From Flavobacterium sp. ACN2 (GTDB lineage: Bacteria > Bacteroidota > Bacteroidia > Flavobacteriales > Flavobacteriaceae), in the NCBI RefSeq assembly GCF_002303885.1, contig NZ_MRCM01000021.1, forward strand, positions 1 through 64,000: a stretch of DNA of 64,000 bases. Direction: 5' to 3'. The notes below the pieces were generated by a model, which saw only the letters and a list, made by a program, of their open reading frames with translations, was not told the DNA's origin and made no database searches. This document shows, piece by piece, positions 27,340 to 36,801 of this stretch. Made by a program: the position numbers and the translations under genes. How positions within the stretch are numbered: position 1 is the stretch's first letter; each line of letters begins with the position of its first letter.

Positions 27340-28445
27340 GGTATTCTATTATAAGAATTTAAAAGCTCTACAATTTTTGAAATTTCTTGTTTTGTAATAA
27401 CAGAACTAATAGGTAAGCTCAAAACTTCATTATGAATAATTTCTGTTATTGGTAAAGAAATATTCGACATGTAATTGTAACACTCTTGTTTATAAATTGG
27501 GATAGGATAATGAATTAATGTTTGAACACCGTTTTCAGTCAAATACGAATACAGTTCATCTCTATTTTTTACACGAATAACAAAAAGATGCCATACATGT
27601 TCTTCATATTCATTATAATTTGGCAAAATTACACTTTTATTATCAATGTTTCTAATATATTCAAATGCCACTTCTCTACGAATTTTAGCTTCATTTTCTA
27701 AATGTTTTAACTTAACAGTTAAAAAAGCAGCTTGTATTTCATCCATACGACTGTTTAATCCTTGATACTGATTTACATATTTTTGTGCAGAACCATAATT
27801 CGCCAATGTACGTATCACTTCAGCTAACTCAGGATTTTTAGTCGTAACTGCACCCGAATCTCCCAATGCACCCAAATTTTTGCCTGGGTAAAAGCTAAAT
27901 CCAGCAGCATCCCCTAAATTCCCAGTTTTTATACCATTCCATTTTGCACCAATTGCCTGAGCATTGTCTTCAATAATTTTTATGCTATATTTTTTAGCTA
28001 TATTTTCTAATTCCGTACTCCAACAAACCCTTCCATACAGATGAACAACCATAATAGCTTTAGTTTTTGAAGTAATTTTACTTTCTACTAAATCTATATC
28101 TAAATTATAGGTTTCCAAATTTGGCTCAACTAAAACAGGAACCAAATTATTATCAGTAATCGCTAGTACTGAAGCAATGTAGGTATTTGCAGGAACAATT
28201 ACTTCGTCTCCTTCATTCATAATACCTAATTCTATATAGGCTTTGAAAATAAGACGTAATGCATCTAAACCATTTGCAACAGCAACTACATTTCCTCCAT
28301 CTTGAAAATCTTTTAAAGAATTTTCAAATTCTTGTACTCTGTCGCCTAATAAATACCATCCACTATCAATTACCTCAGCCGCAACAGATTTTAGTTCATC
28401 ACTATATTGGGCATTAACTTTTTGTAAATCTAAAAATTTAATCAT
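27336..28445 (-). CDS. dTDP-3-keto-6-deoxyhexose aminotransferase (FdtB/QdtB-like, DegT/DnrJ family)
   Basis: A 369-residue PLP enzyme with [13 protein letters not shown] at the N-terminus, [25 protein letters not shown], and [18 protein letters not shown] carrying the PLP lysine. This is the FdtB/QdtB pattern, which aminates C3 of a dTDP-3-keto-6-deoxyhexose. Two FdtA/QdtA-like ketoisomerase genes and a LbH acyltransferase lie immediately upstream in the order expected for a dTDP-Fuc3NAc or dTDP-Qui3NAc pathway. It overlaps the acyltransferase gene by 4 bases. Confidence 0.93.
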   Translation of the reverse strand: MIKFLDLQKVNAQYSDELKSVAAEVIDSGWYLLGDRVQEFENSLKDFQDGGNVVAVANGLDALRLIFKAYIELGIMNEGDEVIVPANTYIASVLAITDNNLVPVLVEPNLETYNLDIDLVESKITSKTKAIMVVHLYGRVCWSTELENIAKKYSIKIIEDNAQAIGAKWNGIKTGNLGDAAGFSFYPGKNLGALGDSGAVTTKNPELAEVIRTLANYGSAQKYVNQYQGLNSRMDEIQAAFLTVKLKHLENEAKIRREVAFEYIRNIDNKSVILPNYNEYEEHVWHLFVIRVKNRDELYSYLTENGVQTLIHYPIPIYKQECYNYMSNISLPITEIIHNEVLSLPISSVITKQEISKIVELLNSYNRIP

Positions 28446-28984
28446 TTTCTAATTGGTCTAAATCCATCTAAATAATATTCTTCACCAGTACAGCGATCTA
28501 CTAAGTTCAAATTTAGTAAAATTGAATCGTCTGTAATATAACCTGTATGCTTTGCTGGATTTCCGTACCATACAGTATATGGAGAAGTACTTTTTGTTAA
28601 TACACTTCCCGCCCCTATTAAAGTTTTATAACCTATTTTAATACCACATAAAATTGTTGAATTTGCACCAATTGAAACATAATCTTCAACTATTGTTTTC
28701 TCATTTTTGTAATTTTTATTTTTTGAAATTGGAATTCTGTCATTTGTAAAAGTTACATTAGGCCCTATCATTACTTTATTACCGATATAGATACCATCCC
28801 AAATTTGCACTCCTGGTTTTACTGTAACATCATCTCCAATAAATACGTCATTTTCAATCAAAACATTGCAATTTATATTACATCTACTGCCAATTACAGC
28901 TTCTTTTAACACAATTACAAATTGCCATATGTCAGTATCAATACCTATGTTGGTAGACTTAACATCAGATAATGGGTGTATCAT
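28442..28984 (-). CDS. Sugar N-acyltransferase, LbH family (FdtC/QdtC-like)
   Basis: A 180-residue left-handed beta-helix protein made mostly of hexapeptide repeats, including [32 protein letters not shown] and [13 protein letters not shown], with [28 protein letters not shown] near the C-terminus. It probably acylates the 3-amino group made by the adjacent aminotransferase, as FdtC and QdtC do with acetyl-CoA. It overlaps the second FdtA-like gene by 20 bases and the aminotransferase by 4, which supports a single functional module. Confidence 0.9.
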   Translation of the reverse strand: MIHPLSDVKSTNIGIDTDIWQFVIVLKEAVIGSRCNINCNVLIENDVFIGDDVTVKPGVQIWDGIYIGNKVMIGPNVTFTNDRIPISKNKNYKNEKTIVEDYVSIGANSTILCGIKIGYKTLIGAGSVLTKSTSPYTVWYGNPAKHTGYITDDSILLNLNLVDRCTGEEYYLDGFRPIRK

Positions 28985-29387
28985 TTCTATATTTTAAATA
29001 TTCTTTGTAATCTCTTATATAATCAGATTCACTATACTCATGTGAAGCTAGAACTAAACATATTGAACCACTAGAAAAATCTTTAATCTCTCTCCAAATT
29101 CCAGGCTGGATATGCAATGCTTTTGATGGATCATTTAAAAAAAAATCTTTCTTACTGACACCATCATCTAGCACGAATGTAAATGAACCACTTGCTGCAA
29201 CAATATATTGTTGCAACTCATAATGTCCGTGTCCACCTCTGTCTGCCTTTTTAGGGACATCATATAAATAATAAATTCTCTTTATAGCAAAAGGAATATT
29301 TATATTGTTCTCTAAAACTGTAATATTACCAGCGTCGTTATGTACTTGAGACAAATCAATTATTTTACAATCTGATACATTATACAT
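28965..29387 (-). CDS. FdtA/QdtA-like dTDP-4-keto-6-deoxyglucose ketoisomerase (copy 2)
   Basis: A 140-residue cupin of the FdtA/QdtA family, which isomerises dTDP-4-keto-6-deoxyglucose to a 3-keto sugar. It shows HNDAGNITVLE, IPFAIKRIYYLYDVP, the active-site RGGHGHYELQQ with both family histidines, and SDYIRDYKEYL. It overlaps the first copy by 8 bases and the acyltransferase by 20. Because its HxH pair is intact, it is the better candidate for the active isomerase of the pair. Confidence 0.9.
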   Translation of the reverse strand: MYNVSDCKIIDLSQVHNDAGNITVLENNINIPFAIKRIYYLYDVPKKADRGGHGHYELQQYIVAASGSFTFVLDDGVSKKDFFLNDPSKALHIQPGIWREIKDFSSGSICLVLASHEYSESDYIRDYKEYLKYRNDTPII

Positions 29388-29781
29388 CTTTCAAAATTTT
29401 AAATTCTTCAAAATCTCTAATATAATCTTCTTTTGAAAATGATTCGCTAGAAATATGTAATGCAAGCGAGTTTGTTGAAAAATTTTCAATATGCCTCCAT
29501 GTTTTTGCTGGTAAATACAAGCCATAATAACTTCTATTAAGAGAAAACTTTTCCGTTATACCATCCTTGTTAGTAATTATAACATCGAAACTTCCACTTA
29601 AAGCAATAATCACTTCTTTTTGAGAATTATATGCATGACCGCCTCGTACTTCGCCACCAGGAACATCATATGTCCAAAATGTTCTTTTGATCTCAAATGG
29701 AATCTGTTGCAATCCTTGTAGAAAGGTAAGATTTCCTCTTGGGTCATGTATCTTAGGAAAATCAATAATAAATGGTTTCAT
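29380..29781 (-). CDS. FdtA/QdtA-like cupin (copy 1, altered HxH motif)
   Basis: A 133-residue paralogue of the following gene, with the same landmarks: HDPRGNLTFLQ, IPFEIKRTFWTYDVP, RGGHAYNSQKE, LPAKTWRHIENFS and KEDYIRDFEEF. The second histidine of the HxH pair is replaced by tyrosine (HAY). This may change the stereochemistry of the product, make it a non-catalytic partner, or simply be a natural variant. The two copies overlap by 8 bases, so they are probably made in equal amounts and may form a mixed dimer (inference). Confidence 0.85.
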   Translation of the reverse strand: MKPFIIDFPKIHDPRGNLTFLQGLQQIPFEIKRTFWTYDVPGGEVRGGHAYNSQKEVIIALSGSFDVIITNKDGITEKFSLNRSYYGLYLPAKTWRHIENFSTNSLALHISSESFSKEDYIRDFEEFKILKDV

Positions 29782-29796
29782 AATATAAGCATGGGG

Positions 29797-30873
29797 CTAC
29801 TTGAAAGTCCCTTCAGAAAATAGTTTCTTAAATAATAAAAAAATTAAACTAATAAATACAGCTAAAAATCCACCAATTAGCAATCCCTTTGTTTTCCCAA
29901 ATTTTTCTTTGGGTAAAGGCAAAATTGGTCTATCGATTACCTGGATTAAAGGTGTTTCTTTTCTCAGCGTAATTTTAGCTAATTCCGATTGTTTTACTAA
30001 CTCAGCAAGAATTGCTGTGTTAGTCTGAATATCTACCTGTCTGCGAGAAGATGGTGCACGTTGAACATTATGTGCAGGATTTAACATAAATGTATTATCA
30101 TTGGCTACAGCCATACCATGTATCGCGCCATTTAATTCTCTTCTAATAGAATCAGTTTGCCGATATAAAATCTCCATATTGGTACGAGCTTTTTTGCTCT
30201 TGGTCTCAATGTAAAATTTACCAACCTGTTTAGCAAGTGCTTCACAAAAGTAAAAGGAAAATAATTCATTTCCAGAAGCAACTTCAATGGATGTAATTGC
30301 AGTTTTTTTATCTTTTTGCTCTATTGATAAAGAACTTTTTGATAAATTGCTATAAATTACTCCCAAGATACTATCCTGAACTCTTGTAAATTTTTTGCGA
30401 TCACTAGTTGGTAGAAACTGAATAGTTTTATACTTAGGCTGTGTATTCCAAACATCACGCCATTTATTAATTTGAATATACATCTCAGCTAACGAAATTT
30501 CTTTCCCTTCCACTTTGACTGGCATTAATAAGGTTTTTTCAACCATATTACGAGATTTAAATAATTCTGTTAAGTTTGATCCTGAAAAAACTCCTCCTCC
30601 TCCATTACTTCCAACGCCTAAACCTAAAGTTCCTGCCAAACTTAATGCACCACCTAACCCGCCATTTGAGTTTTCATCCTCTAAAACATAAGATAATGTT
30701 GCCGTATAAATAGGCTTTTTAATATATGAGTAGACTATCCCTAGTCCCCCTCCTATAAAGCCTGCAATAAAAATTATTTTCCAATGATTAAAAAAATAAA
30801 CTATAAGTTGTTTCACTTTTTCTAACACATCCTTAAACAAGAGCTCATCACTTTCTGTCGCCGTATTTTCCAT
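29797..30873 (-). CDS. Wzz-family chain-length determinant without kinase domain
   Basis: About 358 residues, with two membrane segments: WKIIFIAGFIGGGLGIVYSY near residue 40 and a C-terminal GLLIGGFLAVFISLIFLLF. Between them is a large periplasmic part with helices, and just before the second segment the proline-rich VIDRPILPLPKEKFGK, typical of Wzz co-polymerases. It controls chain length or co-operates with the SLBB protein encoded just upstream. An ATG at 30871-30873 is used; the TTG one codon earlier gives only an extra Met. It lacks the BY-kinase domain found in the Wzc of this window. Confidence 0.88.
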   Translation of the reverse strand: MENTATESDELLFKDVLEKVKQLIVYFFNHWKIIFIAGFIGGGLGIVYSYIKKPIYTATLSYVLEDENSNGGLGGALSLAGTLGLGVGSNGGGGVFSGSNLTELFKSRNMVEKTLLMPVKVEGKEISLAEMYIQINKWRDVWNTQPKYKTIQFLPTSDRKKFTRVQDSILGVIYSNLSKSSLSIEQKDKKTAITSIEVASGNELFSFYFCEALAKQVGKFYIETKSKKARTNMEILYRQTDSIRRELNGAIHGMAVANDNTFMLNPAHNVQRAPSSRRQVDIQTNTAILAELVKQSELAKITLRKETPLIQVIDRPILPLPKEKFGKTKGLLIGGFLAVFISLIFLLFKKLFSEGTFK

Positions 30874-30879
30874 CAAAAT

Positions 30880-33357
30880 TTATTTAAAAGCAGTTACAAT
30901 TAATAATGCCAAGCTGGCAAATGCTGTCCCAAGACCAGCCCATTCACCTGCACTCATCTTTCTCTTTTCAGGCTTTTCTGGTACAACAATTTGCGAATCT
31001 GGCTCTACTTTCGGATAAGACCTAAAAAATAAAAAAGAACTTGTCACTGCTGCTTTTCCGTTGGGATATATTATATATGCCTTTCTTTTCCATCCTTTAC
31101 TATCTACTCCCCCAACAGAATTTATATAATATTTAAATCCTTTTCCATTTCTATATGGAATTTCAGATGTCAATAATACATTTCCTGTAACTTTTACTCC
31201 TTCATTATAGACAGCAACTTCTATTTCATCTCCAGGAAATAATGTAACATTAGAATAATGATTTTTATCTTTAACGATTTTCACCCAATTTACAGGAATT
31301 GTAGTATATTTTAAATCATCTCTAAGTCTTTTTGACAATCTAGACTTGAGAGTATCTTTTGTCTTTAAATCAACTCCCTCTTCAGAAGTTTCTTTCTTAT
31401 CGTAGTTAAGATTTATACTTTCTAGTTGCTCAATCTGTTCTTCCTTGATTGGCCTTTTGATTTTCATACCATCTAAATTTGCAATTGATGTTAAACCTCC
31501 TGCTCTCATCACCACATTGTAAACCTTCTCTTTTTTATTAGCCAATACATATTTACCAGGATAAGTAACAGCCCCACTAACTTTAACCATTTCGGGTTTT
31601 TCATAAACTGCCATTCTACGAATATTAATAACATCAAAAGGTTTTAAAACAAAATTTTTAACTTGTTCATTATTGTCTGCGGTTATTTCCAGTTCCACTA
31701 ATTCTACACGTTTAGGGTCAGCATCATCAATAGCATCAGACTTAATCATTCTAGCAATTTCAACTCTTTTTGAAGCAGAACCAGTTAAGCCACCTACTTG
31801 AACCACTAAATCATTTAAAGTTAAATTTTCAAAATATTCATACTCTCCAGGATTTTTTACTTCCCCATCTATAGTTACTTTATATTCTTCTCTAAAATCT
31901 AATATAGAATATACCGTCACTATATCTTCTCTTTTTAGTTCAATATCTTCATTTAAATCACCTGACAAAGCGGCTCCTAAATCTAAATTAACAATTTCTG
32001 TTGTTAAATCTGTTCTTAAACGAATAATTCTTGCTCTTTTACTATAAGCATCTTCTTTTAATCCTTCTGCTCTTGTCACAAGATCTGAAATCCTCATCCC
32101 TTCTGTAAAAGAATAATAATCTGGTCTAAAAACAGCCCCTTCAATCTTGATACGATTTTCAAATCGATTTATAATCTTAGTAATTCTAAAAACATCTCCG
32201 GATTGAGGTTGATAGGAATTATATTCACTTTCATTTATATCGTGGACTTTAAATTCTTTTCCTGTCTTTTGCAATACATTTACTGAAGCAGTATAAGCAA
32301 ATTCATTAAAGCCAGATGCAAAATTCAATAAGTCTGAGAATTTTTCGCCATTTTTCATTTCAAAAATCCCTGGTCTTTTTACTTCACCTTCTACAGTTAC
32401 TCTTTGTGTATATGCAGGAATTCTAATTACATCATTTTCTTTTAAGGTAACATTATCAGATTGATCTCCTTTAACTAAAAATCTATAAATGTCAATATTC
32501 CTGTAAACCTTATTGTTTCGTATCAATTCAATATTTCTATAACTCCCATTCTTTCCTGGCCCACCAGCTAAATGTAAAGCATTATAAACAGTTGCTAGCG
32601 AAGAAATAGAATAATTCCCTGGCTGTTTACCTCCAACAATGGTAACTTTTATAGTCCGTATTTTTCCTAAACTAATGCTAACTTGAGATTGCCCAGAGCG
32701 AACGGTACTGTAAACTCTAGCAACAGCCGCTTTTATTTTTTGTGTTGCCGCTTCTATAGACATTCCTGAAACTGAAATTTGCCCAACATAATCAATATTT
32801 ATTTTGCCTTCAACACTTACTGGTACATTAGCATTATATTCTTGAACACCATAAACGCTTATTTGCAATTCATCACCAGGACCGAGAATGTAATTCATAG
32901 GAGTTGCCAAATTCAAATCTGGTTCAAAATTTAAAGTAGGATTATCAAAGAGTTCTGATCCAAAAATTAATGCATTCAAAGAATCTTTTATCTTCTCATT
33001 TTTAATTTTTTCCTGTTTTCTGCCAAACTCTGAATCCTTATCACCTGATTTTAATTTACTATCCTTATTTTTATCTTTTCCACCATCTTTTGAATTTTTC
33101 TTTTCATAATCATTAAGCTTAATCTTAAGTTTATTAAACTCTGCTTGGTTCATACCTTTTGAAAGTGCCATTGATTCAACTTGCTCAATAGTTGTGTTAT
33201 TACTTTTTAACTGAGCGCTAATTTTTGTCAAATCATCATCTGATAAGTAATCTACTCTTACAGAACTTAAATCTTTGGATTTCATTAAATCTTGTGCAGT
33301 TGCATTAAATGTTATTAATGCAAAAGAAAATGTAAGAACGTATATTATTTTTTTCAT
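30880..33357 (-). CDS. Large SLBB polysaccharide export protein (Wza-like)
   Basis: An 825-residue protein with a signal peptide (KKIIYVLTFSFALITFNATAQ, residues 2-22), a lysine-rich charged linker at about 85-135, a Poly_export domain starting YILGPGDELQISVYG, and about five SLBB repeats such as VTIVGGKQPGNYSISSLATV and VTVEGEVKRPGIFEMKNG. The C-terminus has one membrane segment. It is about twice the size of classical Wza, as is common for export proteins in Bacteroidota. It forms the outer-membrane export channel together with the Wzz-type protein immediately downstream. Confidence 0.92.
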   Translation of the reverse strand: MKKIIYVLTFSFALITFNATAQDLMKSKDLSSVRVDYLSDDDLTKISAQLKSNNTTIEQVESMALSKGMNQAEFNKLKIKLNDYEKKNSKDGGKDKNKDSKLKSGDKDSEFGRKQEKIKNEKIKDSLNALIFGSELFDNPTLNFEPDLNLATPMNYILGPGDELQISVYGVQEYNANVPVSVEGKINIDYVGQISVSGMSIEAATQKIKAAVARVYSTVRSGQSQVSISLGKIRTIKVTIVGGKQPGNYSISSLATVYNALHLAGGPGKNGSYRNIELIRNNKVYRNIDIYRFLVKGDQSDNVTLKENDVIRIPAYTQRVTVEGEVKRPGIFEMKNGEKFSDLLNFASGFNEFAYTASVNVLQKTGKEFKVHDINESEYNSYQPQSGDVFRITKIINRFENRIKIEGAVFRPDYYSFTEGMRISDLVTRAEGLKEDAYSKRARIIRLRTDLTTEIVNLDLGAALSGDLNEDIELKREDIVTVYSILDFREEYKVTIDGEVKNPGEYEYFENLTLNDLVVQVGGLTGSASKRVEIARMIKSDAIDDADPKRVELVELEITADNNEQVKNFVLKPFDVINIRRMAVYEKPEMVKVSGAVTYPGKYVLANKKEKVYNVVMRAGGLTSIANLDGMKIKRPIKEEQIEQLESINLNYDKKETSEEGVDLKTKDTLKSRLSKRLRDDLKYTTIPVNWVKIVKDKNHYSNVTLFPGDEIEVAVYNEGVKVTGNVLLTSEIPYRNGKGFKYYINSVGGVDSKGWKRKAYIIYPNGKAAVTSSFLFFRSYPKVEPDSQIVVPEKPEKRKMSAGEWAGLGTAFASLALLIVTAFK

Positions 33358-33405
33358 AATTTACAGGAAAAATTATCTTCGATATATTTATTGTAAGTAT
33401 ACTTT

Positions 33406-34452
33406 TTATGAATATTGTTTTTGATAATACTCTTTATAGGCTCCTGAAGTAACATTTTGAAGCCATTCTTTATTATTAAGATACCAATTTATAGTTTTTT
33501 CTAATCCTTCTTCAAAAGTAACCGAAGGTTTCCATCCTAATTCTGTATTGATTTTAGATGCATCGATTGCATATCTTAAATCATGACCCGGCCTGTCTTT
33601 TACATAAGTAATCAAGTTTTCAGAATCTCCAGCTTCACGACCCAATTTTTGATCCATAATTTTACAAAGAAGCTTTACTAAATCAATATTTTTCCATTCA
33701 TTAAAACCTCCAATATTATAGGTCTCATGATTTTTTCCTTCGTGAAAAACTAAATCTATGGCAATGGCATGATCCTCCACAAAAAGCCAATCACGAGTGT
33801 AATTTCCGTCTCCATATACAGGAAGAGGTTTACTATTAATTATATTGTTTATAAATAATGGGATTAACTTTTCGGGGAAATGAAATGAACCGTAATTATT
33901 CGAACAGTTAGTTAAAACATATGGAAGTCCGTAAGTTTCTCCATACGCTCTTACAAAATGGTCTGAACTAGCCTTTGAGGCGGAATAAGGGGAGTTTGGA
34001 TCATAAGAAGTAGTTTCTTTAAATAAACCTTCAGCTCCTAATGAACCATACACTTCATCTGTACTGATATGATAAAATCTTTTTCCTTCATTATTGCCCT
34101 TCCACTGATTTTTAGCCGCATTTAATAAATTCATAGTTCCGATAACATTAGTTTTTACAAATGCTAATGGGTCTTCTATCGAGCGATCAACATGTGATTC
34201 AGCAGCTAAATGTAAAACTCCTTCAAATTCATGTTTTTTAAAAAGGTCATTTATAAAACTTTCATCAACTATATCTCCTTTAATAAAGGTATAATTTGGT
34301 TTATCCTCAATGTCTTTTATGTTCTCCAGATTTCCTGCGTAGGTTAAAGCATCCAAATTAAAAATTTGATATTCCGGATATTTGTTTACAAAACGTCTTA
34401 CTACATGAGAACCAATAAATCCAGCACCGCCAGTTATTAAAATTTTTTTCAT
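33406..34452 (-). CDS. rfbB: dTDP-glucose 4,6-dehydratase RfbB/RmlB
   Basis: A 348-residue SDR that makes dTDP-4-keto-6-deoxyglucose, the branch point of the rhamnose and 3-amino-sugar routes. Visible are ILITGGAGFIGSHVVRRF, HLAAESHVDRSIEDPLAF, the catalytic Thr-Asp-Glu triad residues in YHISTDEVYGSLG, the YxxxK in SPYSASKASSDHF, and NNYGSFHFPEKLIPL. The remaining rml genes are about 20 kb downstream in the same operon. Confidence 0.97.
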   Translation of the reverse strand: MKKILITGGAGFIGSHVVRRFVNKYPEYQIFNLDALTYAGNLENIKDIEDKPNYTFIKGDIVDESFINDLFKKHEFEGVLHLAAESHVDRSIEDPLAFVKTNVIGTMNLLNAAKNQWKGNNEGKRFYHISTDEVYGSLGAEGLFKETTSYDPNSPYSASKASSDHFVRAYGETYGLPYVLTNCSNNYGSFHFPEKLIPLFINNIINSKPLPVYGDGNYTRDWLFVEDHAIAIDLVFHEGKNHETYNIGGFNEWKNIDLVKLLCKIMDQKLGREAGDSENLITYVKDRPGHDLRYAIDASKINTELGWKPSVTFEEGLEKTINWYLNNKEWLQNVTSGAYKEYYQKQYS

Positions 34453-34467
34453 TTTAAATGCTTTTTA

Positions 34468-35475
34468 TTAATTTAATAAATCGGAATTTTGTTTTTCCAA
34501 TTCGTTATATATATCTTTTACATCTTGTGAATTTTCTTTTTGCAAAATTAAATTAGCCGTTTCTGTATAGACAAAAATAGTATTTTTCAAACCAAGAAAA
34601 GTGGTATGCTTATCACATCCAATAACCATGTTGCCGTTAGAATCTGTTGAATGTCCTTTAGAATATAAATAATCATATACTGATTCAAATGAGCCTAAAT
34701 CTGACCATGAAAACGAAGCAGGAACAACTTTAATCTTTTTACTACGCTCCATTACTGCATAATCAATACTGATAGAAGGAATTTCCATAGATAAGTCAAA
34801 ATTTAAAAATCCATCATTACTTCCCTCCCATACTGTTTTTGATTTTTCATAAACATCGGGCTGGAATTTTTTCAACTCCTCTAAAAGCACACTTGCTTTA
34901 AAACAAAACATTCCACTATTCCATAAAAAATTGCCTTTTGCAATAAACTCCTTTGCTGTAGTTTCATTTGGCTTTTCACGGAAAGAAATTACATTGTCCC
35001 CCTCTGCTTCTATATAACCATAACCTGTTTCTGGTTTAGTTGGAATAACCCCAAAAGTTACAATAAAACCATCATTAGCTTTTGTAACCGCCTCGTTGAT
35101 AGCCTGATTATAATTCTCCATCTGATCTATTATGTGATCTGACGGAGTAATTATTAAAATATCATTAGGTTCAGATGCAAATGCAGCAAAAGCTATCGCC
35201 GCAGCCGTATTTCTTGGCGTTGCCTCAATAATATTTATGTAAGAAGTACTTGTTTTTTCCATCACTTTGCCACTCAAATGATGATTATCAACATTCCCAA
35301 CTACCATTACTTTATTTGCTAAATGACTGTTTCGTTTAACTGTCATTTCAAATAAAGATTTACCATCAAATATTTCAAGATATTGTTTTGGTCTACTTTT
35401 ACGAGAAAGTGGCCAAAGTCTACTTCCAACTCCTCCAGTAAGTATTACGTGCGTTATCGTTTTATCTGAACTCAT
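34468..35475 (-). CDS. manC: Mannose-1-phosphate guanylyltransferase (ManC-type, single domain)
   Basis: A 335-residue nucleotidyltransferase with VILTGGVGSRLWPLSRKSRPKQYL, ITPSDHIIDQM and FREKPNETTAKEF, plus FSWSDLGSFESVYDYL. It makes GDP-mannose from GTP and mannose 1-phosphate. It has the nucleotidyltransferase part only; the phosphomannose isomerase domain of bifunctional ManC is absent. No GDP-mannose-modifying enzyme (GMD, Fcl) is seen here, so mannose itself may enter the polymer or the product may be used elsewhere. Confidence 0.93.
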   Translation of the reverse strand: MSSDKTITHVILTGGVGSRLWPLSRKSRPKQYLEIFDGKSLFEMTVKRNSHLANKVMVVGNVDNHHLSGKVMEKTSTSYINIIEATPRNTAAAIAFAAFASEPNDILIITPSDHIIDQMENYNQAINEAVTKANDGFIVTFGVIPTKPETGYGYIEAEGDNVISFREKPNETTAKEFIAKGNFLWNSGMFCFKASVLLEELKKFQPDVYEKSKTVWEGSNDGFLNFDLSMEIPSISIDYAVMERSKKIKVVPASFSWSDLGSFESVYDYLYSKGHSTDSNGNMVIGCDKHTTFLGLKNTIFVYTETANLILQKENSQDVKDIYNELEKQNSDLLN

Positions 35476-35499
35476 ATACTCTTAAATAAAAAAGGAGAT

Positions 35500-36789
35500 C
35501 TAAAGTCTGTTGTCTGCCAAAGATCCTAAAACTCCTTTTACATCATAAATTAAACTTTTTTCTTTTTGCAAACTTGAAAAATCTATTTGAAGAAACTCTG
35601 AATGAGCTACTCCTAATACTAATGCATCAAATTCTTTTTCAGGCAGAGAGTTAATAGTCTCCAGCTTATATTCTTTATTAACTTCGTCATTATTAGCTAA
35701 AGGATCAAAAATAGTAACCACTATTCCGTAATCTTTTAATGCTTTTATAACATCGACAATTTTTGTATTTCTAACGTCTGGGCAATTTTCTTTGAAAGTA
35801 ATACCAAGCATTAACAGCTCAGCTCCATTAACCGAAATACCTTTTTTTATCATTAACTTCACTATTTGTGAAGCCACATATTCGCCCATGCTATCGTTCA
35901 AGCGTCTTCCTGCCAAAATTATTTCTGGGTGATAACCAAACTCCTGTGCTCTTTGTGCTAAGTAGTAAGGATCTACACCAATACAATGTCCGCCGACAAG
36001 TCCTGGTTTAAATGGCAAAAAATTCCATTTTGTAGATGCCGCTTCTAATACTTCTTGAGTATCGATATTCATTAAGTTGAATATCTTAGCTAATTCGTTA
36101 ACAAAAGCAATGTTAATGTCTCGCTGAGAGTTCTCAATAACTTTAGCTGCTTCCGCTACTTTTATTGTTGGAGCTAAATGGGTTCCAGCAGTAATTACAG
36201 ACTTATATAAAGCGTCAACTTTTAAACCTATTTCTGGTGTTGAGCCTGATGTTACTTTTAAAATTTTTTCAACTGTATGTTCCTTGTCTCCAGGATTAAT
36301 TCTTTCTGGAGAATATCCTGCAAAAAAATCTTCATTAAACTTTAAACCAGACACCTGTTCTAAAACTGGCACACATTGTTCTTCTGTTACTCCTGGATAG
36401 ACAGTTGATTCGTAAATAACTATATCTCCTTTTTTTAAAACTTTACCAACTGTTTCGCTCGACTTATAAAGAGGAGTTAAATCTGGTCTATTGTTTTTGT
36501 CTACTGGTGTAGGAACTGTTACTATATAATAATTACATTCAGCAATATCCGCTATAGAGGTAGTACAATATAGTCCTTCTTTTTCATCGGTTTTATTTAT
36601 TAAAACGCTTTGTAAAACATCATCCTCTACTTCTAATGTTGTATCTGTTCCTGATTTCAGAGAACTAACCCTCGATTCATTTATATCAAAACCAATTACA
36701 GAATATTTTGTTGCAAACAATCGAGCCAGTGGCAAACCGACATAGCCCAAACCAATAACTGCAATTTTAATATTTTTTTCTAGCTCCAT
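35500..36789 (-). CDS. UDP-N-acetylhexosamine 6-dehydrogenase (WbpO/TviB-like)
   Basis: A 429-residue UDP-sugar dehydrogenase that oxidises C6 of a UDP-HexNAc to the uronic acid with two NAD. It has KIAVIGLGYVGLPLARLF, YYIVTVPTPVD, VYPGVTEEQCVP and the catalytic cysteine in GLVGGHCIGVDPYYL. The sequence is of the WbpO/TviB type, and the WbpP/TviC-like epimerase of this window would supply UDP-GalNAc, giving UDP-GalNAcA. It is the first gene of the long operon and is preceded by a promoter and a structured leader. Confidence 0.94.
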   Translation of the reverse strand: MELEKNIKIAVIGLGYVGLPLARLFATKYSVIGFDINESRVSSLKSGTDTTLEVEDDVLQSVLINKTDEKEGLYCTTSIADIAECNYYIVTVPTPVDKNNRPDLTPLYKSSETVGKVLKKGDIVIYESTVYPGVTEEQCVPVLEQVSGLKFNEDFFAGYSPERINPGDKEHTVEKILKVTSGSTPEIGLKVDALYKSVITAGTHLAPTIKVAEAAKVIENSQRDINIAFVNELAKIFNLMNIDTQEVLEAASTKWNFLPFKPGLVGGHCIGVDPYYLAQRAQEFGYHPEIILAGRRLNDSMGEYVASQIVKLMIKKGISVNGAELLMLGITFKENCPDVRNTKIVDVIKALKDYGIVVTIFDPLANNDEVNKEYKLETINSLPEKEFDALVLGVAHSEFLQIDFSSLQKEKSLIYDVKGVLGSLADNRL

Positions 36790-36801
36790 CTTTTTAATTT
36801 C

